DNA of 64,000 nucleotides from Azolla caroliniana (lineage: Eukaryota; Polypodiophyta), in contig JBHGNT010000013.1 of the NCBI GenBank assembly GCA_043228905.1, positions 19,716,001 through 19,780,000 on the forward strand, given 5' to 3'. How positions within the stretch are numbered: position 1 is the stretch's first letter; every line of letters begins with the position of its first letter. The notes beneath the pieces are model-generated. The model worked only from the letters and a program-made list of their open reading frames with translations, made no database searches and had not been told where the DNA came from. Position numbers and translations under genes: made by a program. Shown piece after piece: positions 38,377 through 51,500 of this stretch.

Positions 38377-38675
38377 GAGTGTTAAGGTCACCTTGTTTTC
38401 CATGGTATATAGGATGGACATCCAATCATATTTATTATTTACATGTAGCTAACAAGGTATTGTTCAATTATAGGGACCAATACTGTAATACTCCAAATGA
38501 TCTAATAATATTGAATGGCAAGGAGAGTGCTAAGGTCCCCTTGTTTCCATGGTATAGTGGATGTTGGACATCCAATCATATTTATTATTTACATATAGCT
38601 AACAAGGTATTGTTCAATTATAGGGACCAATACTGTAATACATCAAATGATCTAATAATATTGAATGGCAACGAG
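38377..38675. repeat. 148-bp tandem duplication between the two genes
   Basis: 38377-38524 and 38525-38675 share nearly all bases (GACATCCAATCATATTTATT, CTAACAAGGTATTGTTCAAT, GGGACCAATACTGTAATAC). Noncoding; the apparent 102-codon frame is a by-product. Confidence 0.9.
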
Positions 38676-39551
38676 TTATGGGTTTGATTCTAGTTTTTCT
38701 TTCTATTTTGGAGTATGATGTTAGTATTGTCATGACCTATAAATGTAAATGCACTTGTGAGAATCCACCACAGAAAGTTTTACACGAAGACAATCACAGG
38801 ACATTGTATGCGTAGGGTTGCTATTAACTCAAACTTCAATTTACATCTGGACTGCACTCAGCACACTTAGATCTGTGAACGATACTTTATACAATTTAAG
38901 CAAAGCAAGACATCTTAGTTTCAGGCGGTGAGTTCTCACAGGGAGACACTCAAATGACCCAAGAGTTAATGCCATCATACTATCGAATAATTCAGTAGGT
39001 TTTACTGATGGCATTCACCAATACCCTCATGCTCACAACCAATCTGTTTCTCCCTTCCCACACCTACTTTTCTGAGATACGATAATGATTACAATTTTAC
39101 AAGCTCTTGAAATATTATCTGAAATAATTTTACAAGCTCTTGAAATATTTTCTAAAACAATTTTACAAGCTCCTGATACTCTATAAATACCAATCTTAAT
39201 AACCAGGACCTTTAGCTCTTCCTTTCTGCAGACAATAGAACAGTCTAGGTAACCAAAACTTTGACGTCTTCTTCTGTGGCTTTTCTTATATGTCTACTCC
39301 ACTCCCTTTTGACTTCTCTTGCGTGTCTACGCCCTTGTGGGATTTTTTGTGCGTGCAAGTTCTTGCTTTGGCTTTTCTTGTGTTGTGAATGGCAAATACG
39401 CCATTTACTTCATCATGTATTACCACCACCGATGCTAAATTTCACATCCGAGGGGTCTGTACCTATTTTGAAGAAAACCAGAGAAACCGATATGTTGTTT
39501 TGCTGTTTAACTGTGGTTACTGCTGACAGATACCATTTACAAAGTGCATTC
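38676..39551. other. Convergent intergenic space before the histidine kinase stop
   Basis: It should hold the 3' UTR of the kinase gene. A short repeat of ATTTTACAAGCTC.TGA.A occurs three times at about 39094-39180. Nothing else is recognised. Confidence 0.4.
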
Positions 39552-42500
39552 CTATGCTTCTTCTTCCACAGGAGAGCTTCTTATAGTTGCTATTTTATTT
39601 AGCAGCTCTTGTAGCACTTTTGCGTTCAAAGGCTTAGTGACATAAAAATCCATGCCCGCATCAATGCACCTTTCTCCATCACCGAACATTGCATGAGCAG
39701 TCATTGCCACAATAGGAATATTCCGACGTATCTTTCCAGCCTTCTCTAGTTCCCTTATCCGTGCTGTGGCTTGGAATCCATCACAAACAGGCATTTGAAC
39801 CTGAAAACAGTGTTAACTAATCATCAACAAGTCCATGGAACAGATCAGCTTATGATTTTGATGCTGCATAAAAACTGCAGAACATGGTAAAACAAAATTA
39901 TTGTCCTATATTGCGATGTTTGAAAATGCATAAGAGTTGGTAACATGCTAATCTTAAGAATGAAATTTTCTATTATCATTAATTAGCCTTTTTCTATTAG
40001 CTGTTGCTGCATCATGATTTCAAGTTTGGAAAGTTGAAAATTATTATTCAACGATTCTAAAGTTTAAATCATATTTCTGACTTAACAAATCGCTCAGATA
40101 AATGAATACGAAAAATGATCTTTTATTCTAATTAATTTAGAAACCAATTCAACTAGATTTCTTCTTAGGCTACCTCATATATATTAACACTTTGGACATC
40201 ATTCTCTAATGAGCAAGTTCATCTTCATCACTCATCTCAAATCTTCTCTCATAAAAAGATACGGTGGCAAACTCCATTCATCATCATGCGGTCATCTTGA
40301 TCCTCATAGAAGTATTCTGCATGCAGTGTGCAGGGTGATAGGACAGCTGTGCACACCTCTAGAAAGAATCTGCCAATTGTGTCAGCAGGGTATGGAATTT
40401 GAAGAACTTGCCACCAAACCATTTTTTATGAAATATGGGAGTATGAGAGAGATACCATTACCTCTTTAGTCAATGCTTTGGCCCCAAAGCCCACTAAGCA
40501 AAGTATAATATACACGAGGCAATATCATGAAGTGCCCAATCCTCCTTTTTGTCCTGATGGAAAATGTTGAATTTAATTATAACATCAAATATCTACGTAA
40601 GTTTTGACATGAGAAAGCTCCATGCCAATCCCTTCAGGCTAGGAAGTTTAATAATCGCTTTAGGAATGAAAAAAGCCTTGCTTGTTTTTGGAAAGATGAT
40701 GCAGAGGAGAGTTATCTCTCTCCAAGGAGAGGTTTGTCTGATGAATCGACTAGCTTCGAAGAAAATAATAAGAAATTAGCCTGGATTGCATGTTAGTGCA
40801 AAATTCCTTCGACAAGATGAATGATTTGAGGGGATACACATTCTCTATGAAGATGCAACATTGTTAGTTGCATTCTCCAATTGGACTTCATAGAGACGAT
40901 AGTACATATAAAATTTCCCTCACTTTCTTAATGTCTATATTGAATCAGCTGGATATTTTCAGGTTGCAGCAGTTTCAGTTCCATCTGATATGTAGATTCT
41001 GTATTTTTTAGCTTGTTTTACTGTATTCATAAGCATGTATTCCTTCAACAAGATCAATGATTTGAGGAGATCGCTAGCTGATATAACATTGAAGTTTCTA
41101 AACACATTCTTTCTTTATGAAGATGCAACATTGTAAGTTGTATTCTCCAATTGGACTTCATAGAGACATTAATACATTTAGAAATTTCTATCCCAGTCTT
41201 CTCCCTCTGAAGGATTCATTTGTGTGCTCTAAAAGATAAGATTTAACATTTATTTATATCTATTCTGGCCCTGTGGGGGATGTTTCTTTCTTGTATTCTG
41301 GCCTCGTGGTCTTTATATAGATGAGATATCTAACTACATAGAGTGATTGGGTGGGTTGGGAGCATGCTTAACAGGGGTAGCTATACTCATACTACTGTAT
41401 ATTGATGAAAATGTGTTAATTTCCGACTACTACGGATTCAGAAAAAGGTGTTAACAGGGATAGCTATACTCATACTACTGTATGTTGATGAAAATGTGTT
41501 TATTTCCGACTACTACGCAAAGGTACTCAAGATCTCCACTCAGGTCATCAAAACAACTGGCTGAAAATGGAGAATCATTCTTGGTATCCAGAAAATGCAA
41601 GAATGGATCCAGTCATATACCCTAACTATAAATGCACTACCCCCATTCTAATTACAGCTTAGATTGACCACATCTAAACATCACTAGTGGAAAAGAATAG
41701 GTTGACTTGAGCTGAAACCATTAAATTGGAAAATGAAAGAACATGGATGAGCTCCACATGGAACTTGGTAGGAAGCTGACCCACTACATGGCACACTTTT
41801 ACACATGTCAATGAATGGTGTTATTATCAGAACTTCTTGTCTGGATACAGATCTATCTCATGTGCTTCATAGTGTGGAGTGCACGGAAATAGATGCGTAT
41901 CCATACATATCTACCTCCAAGGGCTCCACATCAATTTCTAACTGATGTGACGAGTTCAGGAACTCATCACATCAGTTAGAGATTGAGATGGGTGGATTAG
42001 CATCTAAACCTTGGAAGGGCGGATATGCCAAATGTACCATCAGGAGGTAATAGGCAGAATACCATGTCTGCCATTGCGGTGTTTTTTTACGGGTATAAGA
42101 GGGATTGCCTCGGTCAAACAAGGCTTTGGCCCACTATGCAAGATCATGGAATACATATACCAATAAGGCTTGGATTGCTCTTATTGGAACTTACAGAGGA
42201 GTGTTGAGGGTCAGAAATATATGTAGCACAAGTCACCAATGGAGGACAGTCATTCCTTTTCGTGCTACAAGTCATCAACACAGGAGTTAAAATAGATGAA
42301 GGTCACGACTACCTGCACGACAGCCTCATCATCTATGTTGCCGAAAAAGGTGACGAGGCTCCCTCATTACAGAGATCTCTCCATTTTGGAGCAGCCCATG
42401 TTGGAGATTTTTCGTAGAGAGATTTCAGTCTATCTAAGTTTAGAATCTTAAATTCTTAGATACATAGATTCTTTAGTACCATATGTTTAGTTGTATTTAT

Positions 42501-45500
42501 GTTGGTTCTTGTTGTCAAAGACAATAAAATATTGTAAAATGTAAACTTCTTGTTTGATCCTCTAGCCCATTTTGGTGTCTCACTTGAAAATTGATCTATA
42601 TCATAATTTTTTTTCTCCTTCCTATCTTCCGCATTTATCTCTTCTTAGAATTATCAAGCACAACATTTATTCAGAATACAGTAAGGAAAAGAAATGCCAA
42701 AAGACAGTACATCCATTAAAATGAGATCAAACTCTTCTTTAGCTGCTTGTTCCACAGCCTCTTCACCGTTATTAGCCAAGACAGCTGTATGCCCCCATTT
42801 CTTTAAAAGAATAACCATTACACGTTGATTGACAGCATTATCTTCTGCTACCAGAATATGCAAGCGTTTGGGAAGGCTTTGTGATTCCTTCGGTGCTTTT
42901 TCCTGATAATTAAATGACGAGATTAGAAACTGACAGAGCATTGCATATAGAAATAAAGCATTTACATCTACCTCTAAAACAGCTGATTTATCTTGGTAAC
43001 CCAGAACCGACTGCAATACTTGAACCAATAAGGCTCGTTTAATAGGTTTGGAGACATGATAAATCAAGCCAAGTTCAAGACACCTAAGACAACAAAAAAG
43101 GACCACCTTAAAGAATAATATGAAACATAAATTAAACATATAATCTGTACAAGCTATCCACCTGGAAACATCTACGTGATTAATTGATGTAAGCATGATA
43201 ACTGATGAGAGACCACGACAAGAAATAGAAGACATATTCTTTACTGAGACAGGCTTCTCTCCATTAGAAGTATGACAAATGCAAAGACTGGCATCGGCTT
43301 TGCAGCTAAAAACCTCAGATTGTGTGGTAACTTTTTCAGTTGGCTTCTCCAAAGATTCACTATTTAGTTCAAGCTGAGCAGATTCAACTTGAAATCGTTT
43401 TTTTAAACAAGTGTCGTTTGTATGTAGAAATGAAATCAACTCGGACGCATCAGTTCCATCCAACCACATATCCAGCAGCAAAATATTGTACTTCTTGTTG
43501 GATCGAGAAGCCATTTCTAATGCACATATTGCATCTTCTACAGTTCCAGCTCCATCAACTATCATTCCCCAGTTCTGCAAGAAAAAGGACTGCTTAACTA
43601 GAGCACCTAGAGGGATTTTTATATTTCAAGCAAGGATATAACTTAACACATCAATAACTGAATGTCAATAAAACATTTAAATGAGGAGATAAAAAAGTAC
43701 CTTTAACATATCTATTAAGATCATTCGATTGGATTCATTGTCGTCTACAACCAGAGCATAAAATCCCTTGAACATGTTTGCCCATGGAGAAAATGGTACT
43801 GCATAAGATGGGGGTACTTTAAAACGAGCTGTGAACCAGAATATACTTCCATGACCCTTGATACCATCACTTTCCATCCACATGTGTCCGCCCATTGCAG
43901 TAGCCAGTCTATATGATATTACCAAACCTAAACCAGTTCCTCCATAAAGCCTGCAAAAACCACACTTCCTGATTTTGAGTCATTTAATATTAACTATGAA
44001 GACATACATTCCAACATCAAGAGTTGAATCCCTATGATATTTTTCCTTTTTACATGGTTCTCATACCTCAAAAGATTCTAAAGATTAAACATGCAATTGA
44101 TATATCAAGGATTGCACAAATATACTACAGACAAAATGAGTGACAAAATGCCGATTACATGTCCAATTTCATTCCTAGCAGGTAAAGGCTGATTCAGACA
44201 CTGGTTTAAAATAATCTAGGCTTCTTATTAATACACAATCTAAATTACGGATGTGACGCTTGGAGTGGTTAAACATCTATAGTATTATTGATACTTTACA
44301 ACCCGGACATGACAAAGGGGTTACAGTAGATCAGGCAATAGCGAGTTGCTGTGCATGTAGGCCCCAGCCTCATGGACTCACCACCATTGTCATCAACAGA
44401 TAAAGGCCATTGTCTCCCACCATTGTAGGTGATTCCCTCGCTTTGGAGACCTCTCCATTCTCAATCAACCATGCTAGTGATGTTTCAAAGAAAAAAGTTA
44501 CAATTTATCTGATTTGGGAATCTTACATGTATTGATAACAAGAACTTTAGTCACTTTTTATCTTATTTACTTTTATGACATTTAGTTTGGTTCGTTGTTG
44601 TAAAAAATAAGACAACACTTACGATGTAATCCATTGTTTGGTTTTGTAGGCCATTTTAGTCACTTAAAAGACATTAATATAGCTCTCTGTTCTTCTTTCT
44701 TTCTCCTTTATTAGAGTTTTTTCATATCAAACTTTATTGTTCTCCGTTTACAAGAACTTTGGTCACTTTTTATCTTATTTACTTTGATTACATTTAGTTT
44801 GGTTCATTGCTGGTAAAAAATGAGACAGCACTTAAGATGTAATCCATTGTTTGGTTCTTATACGCCATTTTGGTCTCTTAAAAGAAGTTAGTATATCTTT
44901 CTTTCTTTCAAGAGCTTGAACATCTATACTTAATATTCAATGACATTCCAGGACTTACGTGGGCATCAATCATAGTCAATGACATTTATTTCCAGATCAT
45001 CACTAGGCAGCTACATTGCTCTTACATAGGCATCAATATGTTCAATGAAATTTATTTCCAGGTCACACTAGTCAGCTACTTTACTTTTACATACACATCA
45101 ATCATGTGACAACTCCAGCCTGTCCCCACAACTCCTACATTACACAGCATAAAGGCTAATGAAAGTTTCCATACAGATTTTGTGTGGAACTACAAAGAAC
45201 TTTAAACAACACCAACCTCTGTGTTGAGGAATCTACTTGGGAGAATGCTTGAAATAGCAGCGACTGTTTTTCCTTAGGTATGCCCAATCCTATTAAAGGA
45301 CATTAGAATTATGAAACAAAATCAGTCAACGGAATGATATTAATTTGAGGATTAGAAAATTATTGACAGCCTTGATTCATACATACCAGTGTCTTTGATT
45401 CCAAAGAGAAGCTCAAAAGCATCAGTTGTCTTATTCTTCACAGAGACTGATGCAATTACCTCTCCTTTCTCTGTGAATTTTATTGCATTTCCTACAGGTG

Positions 45501-48500
45501 AAATATCAAGAACCAGAAAATTAAAAGCTTAGAAATAGATTCAAACCAGTTTCATGCAAAAATCTAATTATTTAGCAGGACCAAACAATACCACTTGATC
45601 TCTCTCCTGACTGATTTAATATCTTACTCTACAAGTGATAAATACAGTTTCTATAAAACTTGTTTGAATTGTGTTGTCAGTGTTGCCCAATACTGAGCTT
45701 CTACGACTGTATTGCTAGTTGAACAATTTATTTGGAAATCACCACAGCTACTTTCCTCCAATAGTTTTTAAAATTCAAAATGTGGATTTTTTTTCAATGT
45801 CAAAACTCAGTTTTAATACTAGGTAACTAATATTAAAACGTCGCCTATTATTCATTCCTTCCTTGACAATTTCAGCATGGTTGATTTTCATATGCAAGTC
45901 TGTATGAATCCACTACTTTCAAATGCAAAGGTTCCTTTCCACCAATTGTTTGAGCCTTCTCTCTCATGATTGTTTTATGTAAATATATGATTGACTGCCT
46001 ATAATTATAAGGGGATAAGGATCAAACGATGTAATTTATCAATTTTGAGGTATCCTTCTGTTGTCAACGTGGAGCACTTAATAGTCGTAAGCAGGTACTT
46101 AATGCGAACAACAGGACTATTATACCTTAAGTGCGAGTGTCACAGACAGTCAAGTTGTCACTCCTGGCTCCCACTTTATAAAAGGGGGGACAGTCAACAG
46201 TGAAGAAAAGTTTGCTGATAGAAGAAAAATAACTATCTGATTATCCATAGCCAATCCGCCCTCTTATTGGAGCCTCACAACTCCTGCATTTAACATTTGT
46301 TGAGCTGTGCTTCTCATCACCTTCTCTAAATGCTTCCCTCTATTATTATTAGTTGAACTGTTTGTCATCTAATTTATGTCCAACGAATTGTAGTGGCAGA
46401 ATTGTAGTGGCAAATGCATCTTTTGAGCATGGCATTATAATAGTACCAACGAACATCTACATGTTGTAATCATACCTATTTCTCAATCTACAGTAGCAAG
46501 CATTTAGAAGGTCAGCTTTGACTCCCAAATTAGGGAATGTCAAAAACTTACATGCAATCTAAAAACATGATTAGTGAAACCCCCTATATGACTCCAATCC
46601 GCCCTCTTATTGGAGCCTCATAACTCCTGCATTTAACATTTGTTGAGCTGTGCTTCTCATCACCTTCTCTAAATGCTTCCCTATATTATTATTAGTTGAA
46701 CTGTTTGTCACCTAATTTATATCCAACGAATTGTAGTGGCAGAATTGTAGTGGCAAATGCATCTTTTGAGCATGGAATTATAGTAGTACCAACAAACATC
46801 TACATGTTGTAATCATACCTACTTCTCAACCTACAGTAGCAAGCGTTTACAAGGTCAGGTTTGACTCCCAAATTAGGGAAATTATGTCAAACTTTTACAT
46901 GCAATCTAAAAACATGATTAGTGAAACCCCCTATATGAATCCAACTGAGGCGATGTTGAAAAAGTATCGTATGTAACTTGTAAGATGCCCCTACTATCAT
47001 AATGGTCTTTGCTCTGTAAAAATCTGTACCAGAAAGCTACTTCAGATCTATGATAGGAAGCAGCACCCTCATTTTTTGCTGCTCAAGACATCAAAAACTT
47101 GAACCTGGTCCCCTATTGTTTCAATGACCACTCTTGGCTAAAAAGTGGATCACCACCATCCAACCACCTCTTCTATGCAATCTGATAAGATTCAGGCTAC
47201 ATTGAAAACCTACCATCACAGAATTCCATCTGAGCCACTGTACTCGCCACGAAATCCAAATCCACGAAATTTCCAACTCAATTCTTATTTTGTTTCCAAT
47301 TATACTTAACACTTGGTCACAGTACTTTCCAGTTCATTTCTTTTTCTCTTTCTAAAGAAGGGTTTCCATGTAATGCATGAGATCAGTGATTGGATTTGTG
47401 TCAATAACGTAAATACTCAACTCAATTTAAAACCTTGTTCGTGAGGGGCACACATTCACAGGTAACCCTAAACACATAATATGTTCCAACCATGTTCCCA
47501 AAATCAAACACATAATACACCAACAGACTTGAATGAGTAAAGGTACAATGACAAGACATTATGAGTATAATCTAGATCCCCGTCCAAACAACTACTTAGC
47601 AAAGACCAAGGCAAGAAATGTTTAGGTAGAATCTAAATCCCGTCCAGGAATTACTGAAATACTTGTTGATGATGAACAAGTATTTTGTTAAACTTACCAA
47701 TAAGGTTGACAAAAATTTGTAACAGCCTTCCTGGATCACCCAAGAGATAATTAGGAACACCATCGTCAAATCTGCAGCATAGTTCTATACCATTTTTGAA
47801 GGCAGGAGCTGATTGCACTGAAACTGCCTGCTCTAGTTGGTCAAACAAAGAAAATTGTATTTCTTCCATTTCCAGTTTTCCCGCTTCAATCTTACTGAAG
47901 TCTAATATATCAGTGATTAGCCGTAATAAATGTTGAGCAGAAAAACACACCTGCCAAGAAATTTCAGACAAATAGTCCACAACAAAAATAAATATCTGAA
48001 GCATCATGTAGTTTAACTGCAATTATATATTAGAGCACTTACATAACTAAGATGTTCACACTGTTCAGAAGTAATCTGTGTGTCCAAACAGAGCTCTGTA
48101 AAATTTATGATTGCATTTAACGGTGTACGAATTTCATGGGACATGTTTGTCAAGAACTCTGACTTTGTTCTATTTGCGGCTACAGCAATATCTTTGGCTT
48201 GTTCTAGTTCTAGATCAACCCTCCTCCTCTCTTCAATTTTATTAGCAAGACCTTCATTAGCACGTGCCAAATCTAATGTTCTTTCTCTCACCTATGAAAA
48301 CAGTGTTAGAATGCTATTTTCTCATTCAATAATGAAAACATTTAATGCATAGGATACTTGACTTCATAGAACATTGCATTTATAGTTCAAAAATTCATGG
48401 CTTCAAATTTGATTTGCCACACTATTATTCAAAACATGGCCGACTTTACTAGACTAGCTGCTTGATGTGTGTAGCGCACAGATAATTTCTTCATAAGAAA

Positions 48501-51500
48501 TACAATCGAGATACCAACCTTATGCTCAAGTATCATTTGATGACTTGCAATTTGGTTTGCCATGCTATTGAAAGTATCTTTCAAGTCTGCTATCTCATCC
48601 CGAAATACGATTGTCCCTTTTTTCACCCTTGCTGTCATATTCCCTTGCCCTAGTGCCACGGCAGCTTTTTTGAGCTCCACAATTGGGGAGCTAACAATCT
48701 GCATGAATCATTTGGAAACATGAAATCATTTTACTTATATAGTATTCAAAAGAAAAATAAATACAATACAGCTTATTAAATATTCAAACAAAACACATCG
48801 TAATCCTAAGTCACTCAAACTATTATTACATATTGACATCAACTACAAAACTCACTTCTGATTACCTCTCAATAATATGATCAAACCCTACATGAGCTGT
48901 ATAAATAAATGGTAATGAGGAATTCTACTACCAAGGATTATCTGTATTGATCCCAAACCGATGAGCCCTCCTGTCCCATGACTGGAAAGGCTTTGGTTAT
49001 CCATTAGTACCAAGTCTATTAGAGGCGGAATGCTGCAATGAAGGAGTGGAAAAAATGTTTCAAAAGAAGAAGAGGGATTCGAACCCTCAGTAAACAATAG
49101 TCTACATAGCATTTTGGGTGCTACACCTGTAATCCCTGAGTCACCCTTCCTTTGATATCTCAAACATTCTCCCGCATTCACACTTGGGGTAGAAAATCTG
49201 TATCTAAGCTGTTGGTCCATGATAGTCACAGAGTCACATTTATTTTCGACAAAAATCTACCATTTCTGTGCTTCTTAAATGCAAGACCTTGCCTGACTGA
49301 ATTCTTAAGGTCTCCCACCTGACATTGATGTGACATGATGAGTCCTGCCAGCAGATCAATTCACAGCACATGTGGATATTCTTCAATAGTTGTTACTTCA
49401 TACAGGGATTTCCAATGCAATTTGAAGTGCTATTGATCTGTAACTTCTCTGTATGTCCATTGATTAGCAACCAAATAGGCATGCAGAAAATAATTATGCT
49501 ATAAAAAACAGATAGCGTCATATCTTTAAATGCTACTTTTTTCTTTACGCATCTGGCTCAGCAGCCAGAACCCCATTTTGGACATGTAGGGGAAAGTCGT
49601 GTTCTCTATGCATCTAATCGACATATTAGCATGTGCACAAACTGAATTCAGCACATGGACTCCAATGGATGTAAAAGATAATTACGCCATAAAAAACCCA
49701 ATGATATCATCTTTAAGATCTAATTGTTTCTATGCATAGTGTAACAACCAAAACCCACTTATGGGCATGTACAGTCTTCTTCCCTCATCAGATATGCAGG
49801 CAAATGTATGAAGAACAAATCTGCCAATTGCGCCATTATGTGGTGGAAATAAAAGAACATTATGTTTTCCTTTGTGCTATTCTTTATAAATTTATAAGCG
49901 GGCGGTACCACTGCCTCTTCAAACAAGGATTTGGCCTACTATATGAATGCAATGGAATATGAAATCAACAATGGTATGGACTACTCATGTTAAGAGTTTT
50001 AGAGACATAGAAAGGTGGTGAAGGTCAACAATACAACCACGATAGTTCATTAAAAAAGAACCATCACGATTCACCTTTGTCACTCCTTTCTGAACTCAAC
50101 GCCAATCAAGGGCTACACAAATGGGATCTCGATTCTCAATCAAAACACTCAAAAAGGGTTACAATAGATCAGGCAATAGCATTGTGTTGTGCACATATTC
50201 CATGGCCATTTGTGCCACAACCCCATCACCCTTGTCATTGATAGATTAATCCCATTATCACCCAGCATTGAAGGTGCTTCCCTTGCTTCAGTGATCTTTA
50301 TGGCATTGTCCATATGAACTTCAATGCATGTGGAAAATTACATTTTGTCCTGTATACAGAATCCACATAAGGAAATGTTTCTTTGTACATTCACTATAAA
50401 GGTGGGTAAATGAATTCCTCACAAAAAACATTTATGGGCCTGTTGCAGGAAGAAATCTGCAAACAGAACAGGGCGTCAATTTTTGGTTTTTCTAAGAAGA
50501 TATTGTATTGCTGTAAAGAATACATTCAAAGCGTAGGAAATATGTGAGATATTAATCTAGTGATGAGTTAGGCCAAAATTGGATTTTTTCAGTAGAATAA
50601 TACCTTACATTTGAATAATACCATACATCTGAAGTGAATCGTAAATTTATAAAAGGCCATTATCTAGGTCCTTAATTATACCACTTAAGAAGATATGGCT
50701 TTACCTTCGCTAATCCAAGAGATGCCATGACTCCCACAAAGGCAAACACAATAATTGTACTTATAATCACAATCTGCACACTCTGCACAGATGAATATGC
50801 CTCCTGAATATCAAGCTTTGCCAAAAGACCTGTAGAAATTGGATGAATTCATAACAAGTTCCACATGTGACAATACATATATACATATATAAGGACTACA
50901 CACCCCAATGCATGAATCCTACTGGTCTATATGCTGCCACAACTTTCGCACCATTATAATCCCGGAACACCATGACGCCTATCTCCCCATTTAGAGCCCT
51001 TTCCATTGCACCGCTTTTAGGAAACAGAGTCATATTTCGATTGCGAGCAGGGGGAAACAAAAAACGAACCATGTCTGAGCCTTCGGGTATACCTACGAGA
51101 ACTTCACCAGTTTTCTGAAGTCCTGTTCTTCCATAGTACAACTTTGCTAGATTTGTTGCATTAACAAATGTCACCAGTACACCAATAACCGTGTTTTTCT
51201 CCTAAAACAAATATCACAATGAAGTCATTACACATTAAATTGGAATTTGTCATTAAATAATGTTTCAAATGAAAACTTACCTGTGTGCTTACATCAAAGT
51301 AATTGCCCTAAATTTACATAAACATATAGAATAGGTAAGATTTATAAGTTCAAGTTCTCTATAATAAGCTCGCATACATATATAAATCAATCAGGTTGTT
51401 TCGGTACAGAGGTATTATAAGATTTCCAATCCATTCGATTTTGCATTCACATTTTCTTCATTTTGGCATCAATACTGAGTCATATCAATTGAAATTTAGT

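Noticed and set aside
40209-40469. 86-codon plus-strand frame in kinase intron 14
   Set aside because: Antisense inside a 2.9-kb intron with no recognisable similarity.
49074-49150. Functional nuclear tRNA gene
   Set aside because: D arm is damaged, U33 is missing and the loop is abnormal; it resembles a plastid tRNA, so a pseudogene is likelier.
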